DNA of 6,679 nucleotides from Planctomycetota bacterium. GTDB taxonomy: Bacteria > Planctomycetota > Phycisphaerae > Phycisphaerales > SM1A02. Below, piece by piece: positions 6,245 to 6,679 of this stretch (positions within the stretch are counted from its first letter, which is position 1; each line of letters begins with the position of its first letter). A program made the translations under genes and the position numbers. The DNA lies in contig RFQW01000095.1 of the NCBI GenBank assembly GCA_009924765.1, positions 1 through 6,679 on the forward strand, in the 5' to 3' direction. The notes under the pieces were generated by a model that saw only the letters and a program-made list of their open reading frames with translations, was not told where the DNA came from and did no database searches.

Positions 6245-6679
6245 GGTTGGCTTCGCGCCTGATCGGCGTCGATCTGGGCGGCACCAAGATCGAGGCAGCG
6301 GTGCTTGGAACCGACGGCGCCGTCGCATGGCGGCAGCGCGTGGCCACGCCGCAGGGCGACTACGAGGGCACGCTGCAGGCGATTCGCGGCCTTGTGCAGG
6401 CGGCGCGCGTGCACGCACCCGACGCACCCGGTGTGGGCGTGGGCTACCCGGGCTCGTGCAGTCCCTTCGACGGATTGCACCGCAACGCCAACAGCACCTG
6501 TCTGAACGGCAAGCCGCTGATCGCGGACTTGCAGCGCACGCTGGCCATGCCGGTGCGTGGCAGCAACGACGCCAACTGCTTCGCGCTGAGCGAGGCGGTG
6601 GATGGCGCGGGTGCCGGCGCGCGAACCGTGTTCGGCGTGATCCTGGGAACGGGATGCGGCGGGGGCGTGGTGGTGGATC
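6241..6679 (+). CDS. mak: ROK-family fructokinase (3' truncated by window end)
   Basis: This is a cytoplasmic kinase that phosphorylates a free sugar, most likely fructose (also mannose in the E. coli homologue), with ATP. The 146 residues present start with the phosphate-binding loop IGVDLGGTKIE (8-18), followed by GVGYPGS (87-93), NANSTCLNG (102-110), NDANC (129-133), ALSEAVDGAG (135-144 region) and GVILGTGCGGG near the end. These closely follow the order and spacing in E. coli Mak, including NANSTWLNG and NDANC-AVSEAVDG there. About half of a roughly 300-residue protein is present; the zinc-binding Cys cluster and C-terminal domain lie outside the window. The start ATG overlaps the hydrolase stop by four bases (ATGA), so the two are probably cotranscribed and translationally coupled. 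The metabolic link between sugar phosphorylation and the hydrolase is not evident. Other ROK sugar kinases are possible but the motif match favours fructokinase. Confidence 0.88.
   Translation, partial: MRLASRLIGVDLGGTKIEAAVLGTDGAVAWRQRVATPQGDYEGTLQAIRGLVQAARVHAPDAPGVGVGYPGSCSPFDGLHRNANSTCLNGKPLIADLQRTLAMPVRGSNDANCFALSEAVDGAGAGARTVFGVILGTGCGGGVVVD

Noticed and set aside
5159..6427. Long upstream extension of the folE reading frame through the antisense of the hydrolase gene
   Set aside because: The extension is Arg/His-rich without family similarity, and FolE aligns fully from the ATG at 5158 or at most 5203.

Overview
This is a high-GC bacterial window with five recognisable protein loci plus a truncated sixth; I see no tRNA, rRNA, CRISPR array or insertion sequence. 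The glycyl-tRNA synthetase is the single-chain, eukaryote/archaeon-like type rather than the alpha2beta2 type of most Proteobacteria. With a formimidoylglutamase-like ureohydrolase of the kind I associate with Bacteroidota and Planctomycetota, this points away from typical Proteobacteria. I lean towards Planctomycetota (Phycisphaerae) or a similar group, but that is inference from family memory. The mixed quality of the genes (one chimeric ORF, one frameshift) would fit a contig from a metagenome or a draft assembly.

Layout. Bases 1-1203 (+) are one open frame made of two unrelated pieces: the PLP-lysine region of a class III aminotransferase, then from about base 157 a succinylglutamate-semialdehyde dehydrogenase (AstD) that lacks its N-terminal part. 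The join lies in a five-residue stretch, GVMAV, that suits both families. Bases 1182-2753 (-) encode a Wzx-like polysaccharide flippase of visibly lower GC, whose 3' end overlaps the dehydrogenase 3' end by 22 bases. Bases 2902-4486 (-) are glyS (glycyl-tRNA synthetase), broken by a frameshift at about 3184 where roughly four conserved residues are missing. A perfect 9-bp GC hairpin with a short T run (4509-4532) separates glyS from the upstream folE (GTP cyclohydrolase I, 4556-5158, -). Divergently from folE, an arginase/formimidoylglutamase-family hydrolase (5213-6244, +) overlaps by ATGA the start of a ROK-family fructokinase (mak), which runs off the window end.

How the genes fit together. 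glyS and folE are housekeeping functions (glycine charging; first step of tetrahydrofolate or other pterin synthesis). AstD belongs to arginine degradation by the succinyltransferase route, and the ureohydrolase also acts on a guanidino- or formimino-type compound, but the two are about 4 kb apart and separated by opposite-strand genes, so a shared pathway is not shown. The hydrolase and the sugar kinase are probably translationally coupled. I did not find a convincing undescribed system. The items most worth following up are the chimeric ORF and the glyS lesion, both of which need read-level verification.
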